From NCBI GenBank assembly GCA_046328715.1, contig JAXLWB010000021.1:62001-126000 (forward strand): a stretch of 64,000 nt of DNA. The letters are read 5' to 3'. The translations under genes and the position numbers were made by a program. Shown piece after piece: positions 1 through 8,556 of this stretch. A model generated the notes under the pieces. It did no database searches, was not told where the DNA came from, and saw nothing but the letters and a program-made list of their open reading frames with translations. Every line of letters begins with the position of its first letter. Position 1 is the first letter of the stretch. Source of the stretch: JAXLWB01 sp046328715 (GTDB lineage: Bacteria; Chloroflexota; Anaerolineae; Caldilineales; Caldilineaceae).

Positions 1-626
1 CGCCAATTTTTGTAAGGAAATGACCAAAACAGTATTTTACGATGTAAGTTAACAAAACTTTCAGTATCTTAGCAACGATTTGAGCGTCATCCATATTAAC
101 AAGGCACAAAGTTGTAAATGTTTTAAAGAAATATTGTTATGGGAATAAACAGATATAGCAAAAAACAGTATCATTTAGAGGGCATGCGACTTGTAGCAGG
201 CATTCACTTTAATTAAGCCGCACAAATAAATGTAGCAATAAAAATTTTCAAAAGAAATACACATTATTTTGATAGAAAGTAATGGAAGTGAAATACTTCT
301 GATTCTATTTTGGTATTTACAATGAAACAAGGAACTTCAAGATTATCTATACAGAAGAACTGAGGTCAGCAGCCGTTTTTCGCAGCTTGAACTGCACAAA
401 ATGGCAAACAGCCACCTCTCTTTCCCGTAAGGAAATCCGTAAGTTCTCAAATGTCGTAAATTTCAGTGGGAGTGGGCCGTAAGGCCATTTGAATTTCAAG
501 CATATTTCGTAACTCTATTCCTATTATCTGTGTTAAAAATATGCTTCGAAATTCAAATTATGTCGGCATTATTTGTTCTAGTCGGAAGATGGGATGCACA
601 TTTCATCTAGTAAAAAGGGGACACAT
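1..626. other. AT-rich intergenic region with one long hairpin
   Basis: No coding region of convincing length is visible on either strand. The stretch is AT-rich compared with the genes to the right. Its one clear structure is the inverted repeat at 487-558. A purine-rich AAAAAGGGG lies just before an ATG at 627. Confidence 0.5.
487..558. repeat. long imperfect inverted repeat (hairpin)
   Basis: The left arm at 487-507 pairs with the right arm at 537-558 over about 21 bp with a single bulged G, around a 29-nt spacer. It is AT-rich and no T-run follows, so it is more a cruciform or mRNA hairpin than a classical terminator. Its role is unknown; it lies about 75 bp upstream of the small exported-protein gene. 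Confidence 0.6.
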
Positions 627-633
627 ATGAGCA

Positions 634-1227
634 GTGGCGGTGGTGGCGGGTATGGCCAATAGAGTTTCGCAACGTGCTACGTTCGCGATCCTCGGTAGTA
701 TCCTTTCGTACATTTTGTCGTGCGGTTTTTCGCAAGGTATCGATTTAGCACCACGTAGAGTTTTGGCACAGGCAGAGAGTCAGTCAAACCCAACGATTTA
801 TCTCCCGATGGTTTCAAAACAGGAGCAGCCCACACCGACACCGTCCCCTACGGTGACACCACTGCCGACTGCAACGCCGGCTCCTTCCATATTCACGGGT
901 ACTTGGGTTGGGACAACTTCGGTTTCCCGGCCTGTCACACTCACTGTTTCTCAAGACTCTACGCAAGTGACAATCTTTATGCTTGAGGAGAAACGCGATG
1001 GGCTCTTTTGTCAGAGTCCAGTTCTTGTCGTGTCTCAAACTCCAGTTGCGATCACCAACAGCGAGTTCTCTGGCACCGTCAAAAAGGGCAGTGTAGCCAA
1101 ACTAACTTTCAGCGGTCGGTTCGATTCCCCAACCACGGCCTCTGGCTCATTTGACCTACACAAATGGCCCTCCGATTGCGGTTGGACCTCGCGCACTGGA
1201 ACTTGGACTGCCAACGTAGTACAGTAA
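634..1227 (+). CDS. small exported beta-rich protein with Pro/Thr linker
   Basis: Function unknown. The protein has an N-terminal hydrophobic stretch (about residues 10-30) and then a likely signal cleavage near VLAQA. Next comes IYLPMVSKQ, a Pro/Thr linker (PTPTPSPTVTPLPT), and a 110-residue region of alternating beta-type sequence beginning GTWVG and ending GTWTANVV, suggestive of a small beta-barrel. Two Cys in the C-terminal part could form a disulphide. The start is uncertain: GTG 634 or ATG 652. A stronger Shine-Dalgarno-like AAGGGG precedes an out-of-frame ATG at 627 that would give only 11 codons. The IYLPMV motif resembles the C-termini of four large exported proteins in this window, but here it sits before the linker instead of at the end. 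The gene is followed by a strong hairpin at 1284-1319. Confidence 0.7.
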   Translation: MAVVAGMANRVSQRATFAILGSILSYILSCGFSQGIDLAPRRVLAQAESQSNPTIYLPMVSKQEQPTPTPSPTVTPLPTATPAPSIFTGTWVGTTSVSRPVTLTVSQDSTQVTIFMLEEKRDGLFCQSPVLVVSQTPVAITNSEFSGTVKKGSVAKLTFSGRFDSPTTASGSFDLHKWPSDCGWTSRTGTWTANVVQ

Positions 1228-1229
1228 AT

Positions 1230-1258
1230 TTGCAGACATTGTTTTGCTGTGTTATACT
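1230..1258 (+). promoter_or_regulatory. sigma70-like promoter in front of nusA
   Basis: A TTGCAG -35-like hexamer (1230-1235) and a TATACT -10-like hexamer (1253-1258) are separated by 17 bp. Transcription would start near 1265, run through the terminator-like hairpin at 1284-1319 and reach nusA at 1450. This is sequence inference only. Confidence 0.45.
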
Positions 1259-1283
1259 TGCGCTCAGTTAAATTAGCGCCTGT

Positions 1284-1319
1284 AAAGAAAAGTGGGCCGA
1301 CAAGCCCACTTTTCTTTTT
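1284..1319 (+). terminator. strong rho-independent terminator / possible attenuator
   Basis: A perfect 14-bp stem (1284-1297 with 1304-1317) closes a 6-nt loop, and the 3' side is T-rich (TTTTCTTTTT). It can end the exported-protein transcript. Because a good promoter lies just upstream at 1230-1258, it may also attenuate transcripts heading into nusA. Confidence 0.8.
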
Positions 1320-1449
1320 GGCCTGATTCAACCAGCTTTTATTAAGGGAAAGGTGTGTGATCCACACTCAATTAGGTTAGTAGACAGATCAAGAGCAGTT
1401 GCTCTCTGCAAATCTGTATACTAGTGTGCAACGAGGTACGAAGGTAGCT

Positions 1450-3300
1450 ATGTCAAAAGCTCTTGTCGCCAGTATCAATCAAATTGCGACAGAAAAAGAC
1501 TTGGATCGAGAAGTGATCTATCAGGCAATCGAAGCTGCCCTGGTTTCTGCCTACAAACGTAACTATGGGGCAGTAGCAAACATTGCCGCAAAAGTAGATC
1601 GTCTTTCCGGAGACATGAGTGTCCTCTCCGAATGCGAAGTTGTGGACGATGTGCTTACCGAACGCACTGAAATTACACTGGACCAAGCACGCAAGATCAA
1701 ATCTGATGCTCAACTTGGAGATGTTATTCTTGTCGAGAAGCGGATGAATGAGTTTGGTCGTATTGCTGCGCAGACGGCTAAACAGGTGATCCTGCAACGC
1801 ATTCGTGAGGCAGAGCGTGACACGGTCTTTGAAAATTTTGCGCATAAAGTCAATGAAGTCTTAACCGCACAGGTGCGCAGCATCGACGCCCAAACCGGCG
1901 TGATTACGCTTGTGCTCGAAGACAAACATGAAGTCTTGCTCATGCGCGAAGAACAGATCGGTAGCGAAAAATTGCGCCGTGGCGACTTCGTTAAAGTGTA
2001 TGTAGTCGATGTCCATCGCAGCACGCGAGGACCTGTAATTAAACTCAGTCGTACGCACCGCAATCTGCTGCGACGGCTGATGGAAATGGAAATTCCTGAG
2101 GTGCGCGAAGGGATCGTTGAGATTAAATCGATCGCCCGCGAACCAGGGCAGCGCAGCAAGGCGGCTGTCGTCGCCACACGACCCAACGTCGACCCGGTGG
2201 GAAGCTGTGTGGGTCCGCGCGGTCTACGTATTCAAAATATTGTCAACGAATTAGCTGGCGAAAAAATTGATGTGGTAGAATGGAGCAGCGACCCAGCGAG
2301 CTATATTTCGAATGCGCTTAGCCCAGCCAAAATTAGCTTTGTATTGCCCGATGAGAAAAGCAGCATTAAGACTGCCGTCGTGGTTGTACCTGACAAACAA
2401 TTGAGCCTGGCGATCGGCAAAGAAGGCCAAAATGCCCGCCTGGCAGCCAAATTAACTGGTTGGCGCATTGACATCAAGAGCGAAAGCGAAGCCGCAGCCG
2501 AAGGTTTGGATGCGCAGATGGCCGAACGCTCTCGCCGCAGCAAAGCAGGCGATTTGCTCTCATTTGCCGAACAGTTGCTCAAGAGCGAACCGACCGACAA
2601 CAGCGAAGAACGTCTGTTGCAGGCAGCTTTGGCGTTACAGAGTTCAACCTCGTCCTCGGATATTGGCGAGTCGTTGGATTTCGACGAAGCCGATGACAAG
2701 ACAGGGCGCCGAGGAAAAAAGACCCGGCCACGCACTGCCAGTGCAGCCGATACACTGGGCGATGCCTTGCTGGAAGACACAGGTGTGCTTTCCGAAATCA
2801 GCACAAGTGATCTGGATGCAGCCTTCCAACGCGGGTTGCAAGCGATGCAGTCGTTCGACGAAGAGCCAGCACCGCCCAGCGAGACCGCTTTTGGCGATGC
2901 ACTCAAAGCACTGGGCATGGAATTGGAGATGCCGACGTTCAGCGAGCCATTGCCCGAAGAAACGCCTACCAAGCCAGCTCCAACCCCAGCACCAGCATCA
3001 GCGCCAACACCAACACCATCACGAGCTTCGGAGGCGGAGCTGCCGCAGGTGATCACGGCAGCAATGTTGCGCGAACGAATGGCACAGCGTAAAGAACGCA
3101 GTCTGCAAGAAATTGAGGTGCCGGCGGAATTGTTGGAGGGCTATGATTTGGCGACCGAAGAGGAAGCAGAAGCAGATCAACGCGACCAGAACTTAGCCGC
3201 CAAAAAGACGAAGAAGGTTGTACCCGCTAAGCCGGTCGCCAAAGCCAAGAAGAAACGACCGCGTGCCTATATCGATGATGAGTCTGAAGAGACTTACTAG
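1450..3300 (+). CDS. nusA: transcription termination/antitermination factor NusA
   Basis: NusA binds RNA polymerase and nascent RNA, modulating pausing, termination and antitermination. The sequence shows the N-terminal polymerase-binding domain (ALVASINQIATEKDLDREV), an S1 domain (about residues 115-195, including SRTHRNLLRRLMEMEIPEV) and two KH domains. KH1 contains VGPRGLRIQNIVNEL and KH2 contains AIGKEGQNARLAAKLTGW. The first 350 residues are canonical. A C-terminal tail of about 260 residues follows, rich in Ser, Glu, Pro and Ala and ending in a basic KKTKK/KAKKKRP stretch, so the protein (616 aa) is longer than typical NusA. ATG 1450 is chosen because AAGG precedes it and homologues begin MSKALV-like; an in-frame upstream start at 1399 exists. 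The usual rimP partner gene is absent upstream. ylxR follows after 6 bp. Confidence 0.96.
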   Translation: MSKALVASINQIATEKDLDREVIYQAIEAALVSAYKRNYGAVANIAAKVDRLSGDMSVLSECEVVDDVLTERTEITLDQARKIKSDAQLGDVILVEKRMNEFGRIAAQTAKQVILQRIREAERDTVFENFAHKVNEVLTAQVRSIDAQTGVITLVLEDKHEVLLMREEQIGSEKLRRGDFVKVYVVDVHRSTRGPVIKLSRTHRNLLRRLMEMEIPEVREGIVEIKSIAREPGQRSKAAVVATRPNVDPVGSCVGPRGLRIQNIVNELAGEKIDVVEWSSDPASYISNALSPAKISFVLPDEKSSIKTAVVVVPDKQLSLAIGKEGQNARLAAKLTGWRIDIKSESEAAAEGLDAQMAERSRRSKAGDLLSFAEQLLKSEPTDNSEERLLQAALALQSSTSSSDIGESLDFDEADDKTGRRGKKTRPRTASAADTLGDALLEDTGVLSEISTSDLDAAFQRGLQAMQSFDEEPAPPSETAFGDALKALGMELEMPTFSEPLPEETPTKPAPTPAPASAPTPTPSRASEAELPQVITAAMLRERMAQRKERSLQEIEVPAELLEGYDLATEEEAEADQRDQNLAAKKTKKVVPAKPVAKAKKKRPRAYIDDESEETY

Positions 3301-3306
3301 ACTGGA

Positions 3307-3621
3307 ATGAATAAACAAAAGGGCGTGAAGCCCAAGTATGTACCCAAACGTACTTGCATCGCCTGTCGCAAAATTGAGGGGAAGCGTGCCCTCATTCGCA
3401 TTGTACGTACAGATTCTGGGGTAGAAGTTGACCCCAGTGGCAAAAAGGCAGGTCGAGGGGCCTATTTATGTGCCAATCAGCAATGTTGGGAAGCAGCATT
3501 GCGCGGCAATCGACTAGATCAGGCACTGCGCACGAAGATCAGTGCAGAAAATCGTCAAAGTTTACTCGCTTATGCAGCCAACCTGCCCGAGGCAGAAGCT
3601 GTAGAAAGCGAAAATGTTTAA
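3307..3621 (+). CDS. ylxR: YlxR/RnpM family RNA-binding protein
   Basis: This is a small basic protein of the YlxR (DUF448) family, which classically lies between nusA and infB; the Bacillus member has been described as an RNase P modulator (RnpM). Diagnostic motifs are RTCIACR near residue 16 and GRGAYLC near residue 50, with a conserved Cys pair and RNA-binding basic patch. The length of 104 residues is normal for the family. It starts 6 bp after nusA, so the two are cotranscribed. A 675-bp gap without a gene separates it from infB, where many genomes carry an L7Ae-like gene or nothing at all. Confidence 0.93.
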   Translation: MNKQKGVKPKYVPKRTCIACRKIEGKRALIRIVRTDSGVEVDPSGKKAGRGAYLCANQQCWEAALRGNRLDQALRTKISAENRQSLLAYAANLPEAEAVESENV

Positions 3622-4296
3622 GTCAAGTTTGGATGAACTACAGATTATCAATAAGAAAGTTTCGAAGAACTGTAGTTCATTCACATTCAAGCAACCAGTA
3701 AGTACAAGATTTATACATTTTGCAAAGTAAGCCGTGCTTACTGCCAGCAAACTGTGTAAGTCCTTTGAGAAGGAGTGTTGTATCTCATGTTAATCGGGTT
3801 CACGAGCCATGGCCGTGCAGCGTTGTAATGCACGGGTGGGAATTGTGGGCATAAGCTGGAATGACAAGCGATGGAGGTCCGTCATGTAAAGATTTGCATG
3901 ATTGATTACTCTCCTCGCTTTTTCCTCTGCTGTTCGCACTTCCTTTCCCTTGGATACCCAAAAATTGCTGTGCTATCAATATTGGTCTGGATGATCTCTT
4001 TCCGGGAAGAGATTGTCTACTCAACTTTGTCCCTTAAAACCCTCCCCGGCAGAGGGAAATCGAATCAATGTTTCCGGGCATAGGGCAATCACGTCACTTG
4101 AGCAGTGACGGTGCTCAACAATACGGATGCTCTGGCACGGGCTGTTACAAGGCGTTCGCTATCAAAAACGAATCGGACTCTCGCCCATCATTTGCGTGAT
4201 CAAATCGGTCTACGAGGAACCGATAGCTGCGTAAGTCTGAAAGCGATGCATGTACAGAGTGAATGACCTGGACAGAAATCTTAGGAAAGGTTACGA
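3622..4296. other. long non-coding leader/intergenic region before infB
   Basis: No convincing gene is seen in this 675-bp gap inside the operon. Small hairpins are present: CCGTGCA/TGCACGG (3813-3819 with 3829-3835) and GTCACT/AGTGAC (4093-4098 with 4104-4109). It may act as a structured infB leader or contain an internal promoter. No known riboswitch or tRNA was recognised. Confidence 0.5.
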
Positions 4297-6960
4297 ATGG
4301 CAACAACTTCTACAACTCCTGCACCTGGTCAGGGAAAACCAGCAAATCAATCACAAAACAGACCCAATCAAGGAGGCCCCAACGGCCCCCGACCGCAGGG
4401 AGAGAATCGCCCGCGCAATCCCTCGACGCAATCTTCGTCCGGCGGCGGAAATGAAAATCGCCAATCAGGGCGCGACGACAATCGGCGTGATGACAATCGG
4501 CGCGAAGGCAACCGCCCCGACTATAACCGTCCGGGTGGGAATCGTCCAGATGGCAATCGGTCCGAAGGCGGTAACCGGGGCGATAATAACCGTCCCGACA
4601 ATCGACGCGACAATAACCGACCGGGCGGCAACCGTCCCGACGGGAATCGCAGCGAAGGCGGTCGCCGCGACAACAATCAACCATCCCAAGATCGGGACAA
4701 TCGTCCGCGTCCTCAATCGGATGGCGGCAACCGTTCACCAGATCGAGACAATCGTCCCCGCCCCTACGGCGAGGGTGGACGTCCATCTGGCCCCAGTAAC
4801 CGCTCGGATGGACCGGGTGGCAATCGAGGTTATGGTTCTGGCGGCAACCGCACCGAAGGCCAAGGCGGCGGCAATCGAAGCGGCGGTGGTTACGCAGGAG
4901 GTCCACGTCCTGCTGGTGGGAATCGCCCTGGTGATAGCCGACCAGGACAACGCGATTCGCGCCCCGGCGGCAGCAGACCGGGTGGAGCGCCTGGCGTGGC
5001 AAGCAGAGATGGGAAACCAGGTAGTCGCCCCGCAAATCGTGATAACCGCGTTCGCGATTCACGCAATGATCGAACACGGCGCGAATCGCGCGAGGAGATT
5101 GAAGAGCGCGAGGCAAAGCTGCTGCGTGAAACAAAGGCAGCAGCCAAAGCAGCGAAAGTGCCTCCCACCGAAGTGGCTGTAGGTGAATTTATTACGGTGC
5201 GCGATCTTGCAAGTTTGATGGAGCGCAGCCCCATCGATCTGATCAAAATTTTGATGCAATATGGCATCATGGCCCCGATTACTCACAACATCGACCATGA
5301 TACTGCCGTGATCTTGGGCGAAGAGTTGGGGGTAAAGGTTAAGTTTCCTAAGAGTGAGGCCGAGGAAGCAGCTGCGGCAGAAATTGTTCCCGCTGCACCC
5401 AAAACCGTACAAGGGCGCATCAAAGATATCATTTCAGGAGAGGACAGCACCACGTTGGTTGAGCGCTCACCTGTCGTGGCAGTGTTAGGTCACGTCGATC
5501 ATGGCAAGACCACGTTGCTGGACCGCATTCGCCATACCGATGTAGCCAGCGGCGAAGCAGGCGGTATTACGCAACGCACCGGTGCCTATCAGGTTAACGT
5601 ACAGGGCAAGAAAATCACATTCCTGGACACACCTGGTCACGAGGCATTTACTGCCATGCGTGCACGTGGTGCGCAGGTCACAGACATTGTCGTACTGGTG
5701 GTTGCCGCAGACGATGGCGTGATGCCACAGACCCGTGAGGCGATCAGCCATGCCAAGGCCGCTGGCGTCCAAATTATGGTTGCCGTCAACAAGATCGACA
5801 AACCGAATGCCAATCCCGAACGTGTCTATGAAGAGCTTTCGAAAGAAGGATTACAGCCTGAGCAGTGGGGTGGTGAGACAATCACAGTGCCAGTCAGTGC
5901 GCTACGTAACGAAGGTGTGGATGACCTGTTGGACAACATCCTCGTTCTTGCCGAATTGAACGACTATAAGGCCAATCCCAAAGGCAAACTCGTAGGCACT
6001 ATCGTCGAAGCGTCTCTGGACAAGCTGCGTGGTGTGACCGCAACTTTGTTGGTCCAAAATGGAACGTTACGCATTGGAGATTCGTTGGTTGTTGGTAACA
6101 CCTGGGGACGTGTCAAGGCACTCTTCGACTACGAAGGCAAGCCGATCAAACAGGCTGGCCCCAGCACACCAGTCATTGTGCTAGGCTTACAAGAAGCACC
6201 GATGGCTGGCGAACTATTCGAGCTCGCTGCAAACGAACGAGAGGCCAAAGCGATTGTCGAAGAACGCAGACTGGCGAGTGCAGAATCGCAAGATCAGCAG
6301 CGCCCGCGTATGTCGCTCGAAGAGATCTTCGCACGCTTCGAGGGTGGTGAAACCAAGACGCTCAACCTGATCGTGCGCGCCGACCTGCAAGGCACACTCG
6401 AACCGGTAGTCAAGAGCCTAGAAGAGTTAAAAGAGTCGGAGATTGGCATCAAGATTTTGCAAGCGGCAGTCGGCAACATTTCCGAATCGGACGTGATGTT
6501 GGCAGAAGCGAGTGATGCGGTCATTATCGGCTTTAGTGTGGGTATCGATAAGGCAGCAGCATCGCGCGCAGAACAATCGGGCATTGAAATTCGTCAATAT
6601 GACATCATCTACAAGATGATCGAAGATATCCAAGATGCTCTCAAGGGCATGTTGGAACCCGTCTACGAAAATGTGCCGGTGGCCCATGCTACAGTTTTGC
6701 AGTTGTTCAAGATCCGCAAGGGTGTCATCGCAGGCTGTATGGTCAACGATGGCTTGATCAAACGTGGTGCCTTAGCACGTGTACTGCGCAACGGCACCGA
6801 GGTACTCAACAACGTACGTATCGATACGTTGCGGCGCTTCACCGAAGATGTCACCGAAGTGCGTTCCGGCTTCGAATGCGGCATCAAATTGAGCGATAAA
6901 GACGAAGTACTGGAAATCGGCGATACGATTGAAGTCCTAGAGCGGCAGCGTAAGCGATAA
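4297..6960 (+). CDS. infB: translation initiation factor IF-2
   Basis: This GTPase places initiator tRNA on the ribosome. After a short start comes a low-complexity region of about 240 residues (roughly 45-285) dominated by Arg, Gly, Asn and Asp, with near-repeats of NRPDGNRSEGG. The IF2_N domain follows (about 293-345, VGEFITVRDLASLMERSP). The G domain has G1 GHVDHGKTTL (398 onward), DTPGHEAF and NKIDKP, and the C-terminal domains II-IV follow (VRADLQGTLEPVVKSLEEL). The total of 887 residues is normal for an IF-2 with a long N-terminal extension. ATG 4297 has AGGAAAGG about 6 nt upstream. The gene is followed by a long palindrome and rbfA. Confidence 0.96.
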   Translation: MATTSTTPAPGQGKPANQSQNRPNQGGPNGPRPQGENRPRNPSTQSSSGGGNENRQSGRDDNRRDDNRREGNRPDYNRPGGNRPDGNRSEGGNRGDNNRPDNRRDNNRPGGNRPDGNRSEGGRRDNNQPSQDRDNRPRPQSDGGNRSPDRDNRPRPYGEGGRPSGPSNRSDGPGGNRGYGSGGNRTEGQGGGNRSGGGYAGGPRPAGGNRPGDSRPGQRDSRPGGSRPGGAPGVASRDGKPGSRPANRDNRVRDSRNDRTRRESREEIEEREAKLLRETKAAAKAAKVPPTEVAVGEFITVRDLASLMERSPIDLIKILMQYGIMAPITHNIDHDTAVILGEELGVKVKFPKSEAEEAAAAEIVPAAPKTVQGRIKDIISGEDSTTLVERSPVVAVLGHVDHGKTTLLDRIRHTDVASGEAGGITQRTGAYQVNVQGKKITFLDTPGHEAFTAMRARGAQVTDIVVLVVAADDGVMPQTREAISHAKAAGVQIMVAVNKIDKPNANPERVYEELSKEGLQPEQWGGETITVPVSALRNEGVDDLLDNILVLAELNDYKANPKGKLVGTIVEASLDKLRGVTATLLVQNGTLRIGDSLVVGNTWGRVKALFDYEGKPIKQAGPSTPVIVLGLQEAPMAGELFELAANEREAKAIVEERRLASAESQDQQRPRMSLEEIFARFEGGETKTLNLIVRADLQGTLEPVVKSLEELKESEIGIKILQAAVGNISESDVMLAEASDAVIIGFSVGIDKAAASRAEQSGIEIRQYDIIYKMIEDIQDALKGMLEPVYENVPVAHATVLQLFKIRKGVIAGCMVNDGLIKRGALARVLRNGTEVLNNVRIDTLRRFTEDVTEVRSGFECGIKLSDKDEVLEIGDTIEVLERQRKR

Positions 6961-7046
6961 TGAAAGGAACAGGAATGCAGGATGCACATGGCAGAGCGGA
7001 TCCCCCTCGTCACGCTGCAATGTGCACCCTGCATCTTGCCCTTTCA
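6961..7046. repeat. long imperfect palindrome between infB and rbfA
   Basis: The 28-nt arm at 6961-6988 pairs imperfectly with 7021-7046 (TGAAAGG...GCAGGaTGCACA against TGTGCAccCTGC...CCTTTCA) around a 32-nt loop. It begins at the base after the infB stop codon. It resembles other intergenic palindromes of this window in wording (gcaggatgca type) and could be a processing site or attenuator. Confidence 0.65.
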
Positions 7047-7083
7047 TCTTATTCCCCTTATCTTGTCTTTGTGAGGTAGTCCT

Positions 7084-7440
7084 ATGTCAAACAGCTACCG
7101 ACAGCAGCGAATGGCGAGTTTGCTGCTGGAAGAACTACGAATTATTGTGAGCAGTGAGCTAGAAGATCCGGCCTTTGCGATGGTTGATGTCACGGATGTA
7201 GTTGTGAGCAAAGATCTGCGCAATGTCAAGGCCTTTGTCAGTTATCAAGAAGACGATGTACCACGCAAGGCAATTCTGCAACGATTGGAGAAGGCTACCC
7301 CTTTCATCCGCAGCCGCATTGCCGAACGGTTAACACTTCGTGCCGTACCAGAGCTACTATTTTTCTACGATGACACACCCGAAAAAGCCTCACGGCTCGA
7401 CGAGATCTTTAAACAGATAGCCTCGCAGCGCGAGCAGTGA
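7084..7440 (+). CDS. rbfA: ribosome-binding factor A
   Basis: RbfA is a single-KH-fold factor for 16S rRNA 5' end and 30S maturation. The 118-residue protein has the usual beginning (SYRQQRMASLLLEELRIIVSSEL), the central VVVSKDLRNVKAFVSY segment and the late LFFYDDTPEKASRLDEI segment typical of the family. ATG 7084 is preceded by GAGGTAGTCCT. It sits in the expected place after infB and before the DHH phosphoesterase. Confidence 0.95.
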   Translation: MSNSYRQQRMASLLLEELRIIVSSELEDPAFAMVDVTDVVVSKDLRNVKAFVSYQEDDVPRKAILQRLEKATPFIRSRIAERLTLRAVPELLFFYDDTPEKASRLDEIFKQIASQREQ

Positions 7441-7524
7441 TCCAGTGGACAGTAAGTCAGCCGTGATTCACTGTCTACTGGCTCACTGTTTCACTGACCT
7501 ACTGCATTTCAGCCTTCACAATCT
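7441..7524. repeat. intergenic palindrome of cagtg-type words
   Basis: CCAGTGGACAGT near 7442 pairs imperfectly with ACTGTCTACTGG near 7471. Further cactg/cagtg words follow (CTCACTGTTTCACTGACC). A similar word-repeat occurs after ribF (10645-10672). It is a member of the intergenic hairpin set described in the findings. Confidence 0.45.
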
Positions 7525-7563
7525 TTGCTCGCCGGACCTCTTTACGCTTTAATATGCAATGAT

Positions 7564-8556
7564 ATGGTGTCAAACGCAGCGCTGGAATTACTCCACAACA
7601 ATACACATATTCTTTGTGTCAGCCATGTGGGGCCTGACGGCGATGCAGTAGGCAGCTTGCTTGCGATGTTTTGGATTTTACGTCTCATGGGCAAGAATCC
7701 TGTCGCCGCCTTGCAGGATGCCACACCAGATGAATTGCTCTGGCTTCCCGGCGTTGAGCAAATTGTGCGTGCGGATGCAACTCGACGCCACTTCGACTTG
7801 ATTGTCTGTTTGGATGCATCTTCGAGTGACCGCATGGGGAACGTCTATGTCCCCGCTCTCCATGACTCCATCCCACTGTTGGTGATCGACCATCACGTTA
7901 CAAACACAAACTTTGGTACAGTAAACTGGATCGACGCACAAAGTGCATCCACCTGTCAGATGTTGGTCGAACTGCTAGACAGTTTGCAAATTGAACCCAC
8001 GCTTGAAATTGCTACCTGCTTGCTGACAGGCATTGTCACCGACACTCTCTGTTTTCGCACCAGCAACACAACCGAAGCTGTGCTCAATTGTGCGGTCAAG
8101 TTGATGCAAGCCGGGGCCAAACTCACAGAAATTACTCAGCGTACACTCGATCTGCGCCCCTACCGTGCCTTGCGGTTGGCAGGCATGGCAATGGCTGATG
8201 CACACTTGGAGCAAGGTGTCTTGTGGGCCTCCATGACCAAGGCACAAGCTGCGGCCACAGGTGCAGAGGCTAATCAAACCAATCTAAGCAGCATTCTCAG
8301 CCGCACGATTGAAGCCGATATTTCAGCCGTGTTCACCGAGAAGAGTGATAGCGAAGGCAAACCACTCGTCGATTGTAGCTTTCGCGCCAAGCCTGGCTTC
8401 GATGTAAGTGGGGTTGCCCTGGCCTTGGGTGGAGGCGGCCATCGCGCAGCGGCTGGCTGCACCCTTCCCGGATTGCTCAACGATGTGGTGACCAAGGTTG
8501 TCAGTCAGTTGCAACAGGCCAGAAATCAGTCCGCCAGGGGGCAAATCAGTCAATGA
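7564..8556 (+). CDS. nrnA: DHH-family phosphoesterase (NrnA-like nanoRNase/pAp phosphatase)
   Basis: This is a DHH/DHHA1 phosphoesterase, likely degrading short oligoribonucleotides and dephosphorylating pAp. The DHH domain shows SHVGPDGDAVGS near residue 20 and the signature VIDHHVTNTNFG near residue 102, and the C-terminal DHHA1 domain carries the substrate-binding ALGGGGHRAAAG. The length (330 aa from ATG 7564) fits the NrnA group. An upstream in-frame TTG at 7525 would add 13 residues, but homologues start close to the first helix, so I prefer ATG 7564. The stop codon overlaps the truB ATG (ATGA at 8553-8556), indicating translational coupling. Confidence 0.9.
   Translation: MVSNAALELLHNNTHILCVSHVGPDGDAVGSLLAMFWILRLMGKNPVAALQDATPDELLWLPGVEQIVRADATRRHFDLIVCLDASSSDRMGNVYVPALHDSIPLLVIDHHVTNTNFGTVNWIDAQSASTCQMLVELLDSLQIEPTLEIATCLLTGIVTDTLCFRTSNTTEAVLNCAVKLMQAGAKLTEITQRTLDLRPYRALRLAGMAMADAHLEQGVLWASMTKAQAAATGAEANQTNLSSILSRTIEADISAVFTEKSDSEGKPLVDCSFRAKPGFDVSGVALALGGGGHRAAAGCTLPGLLNDVVTKVVSQLQQARNQSARGQISQ

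Noticed and set aside
627..662. Eleven-codon leader peptide (MSSGGGGGYGQ) before the first gene
   Set aside because: A good ribosome binding site precedes it, but the frame is too short and may reflect a one-base indel in the G-rich run; not enough support to list as a gene.
3622..4296. tRNA or riboswitch in the gap before infB
   Set aside because: Only short hairpins are seen; no cloverleaf or conserved riboswitch core could be found by eye.
4250..5182. Alternative 310-codon frame and antisense frames over the start of infB
   Set aside because: Created by the repetitive Arg/Gly/Asn DNA; the infB frame has the ribosome binding site and known domains.
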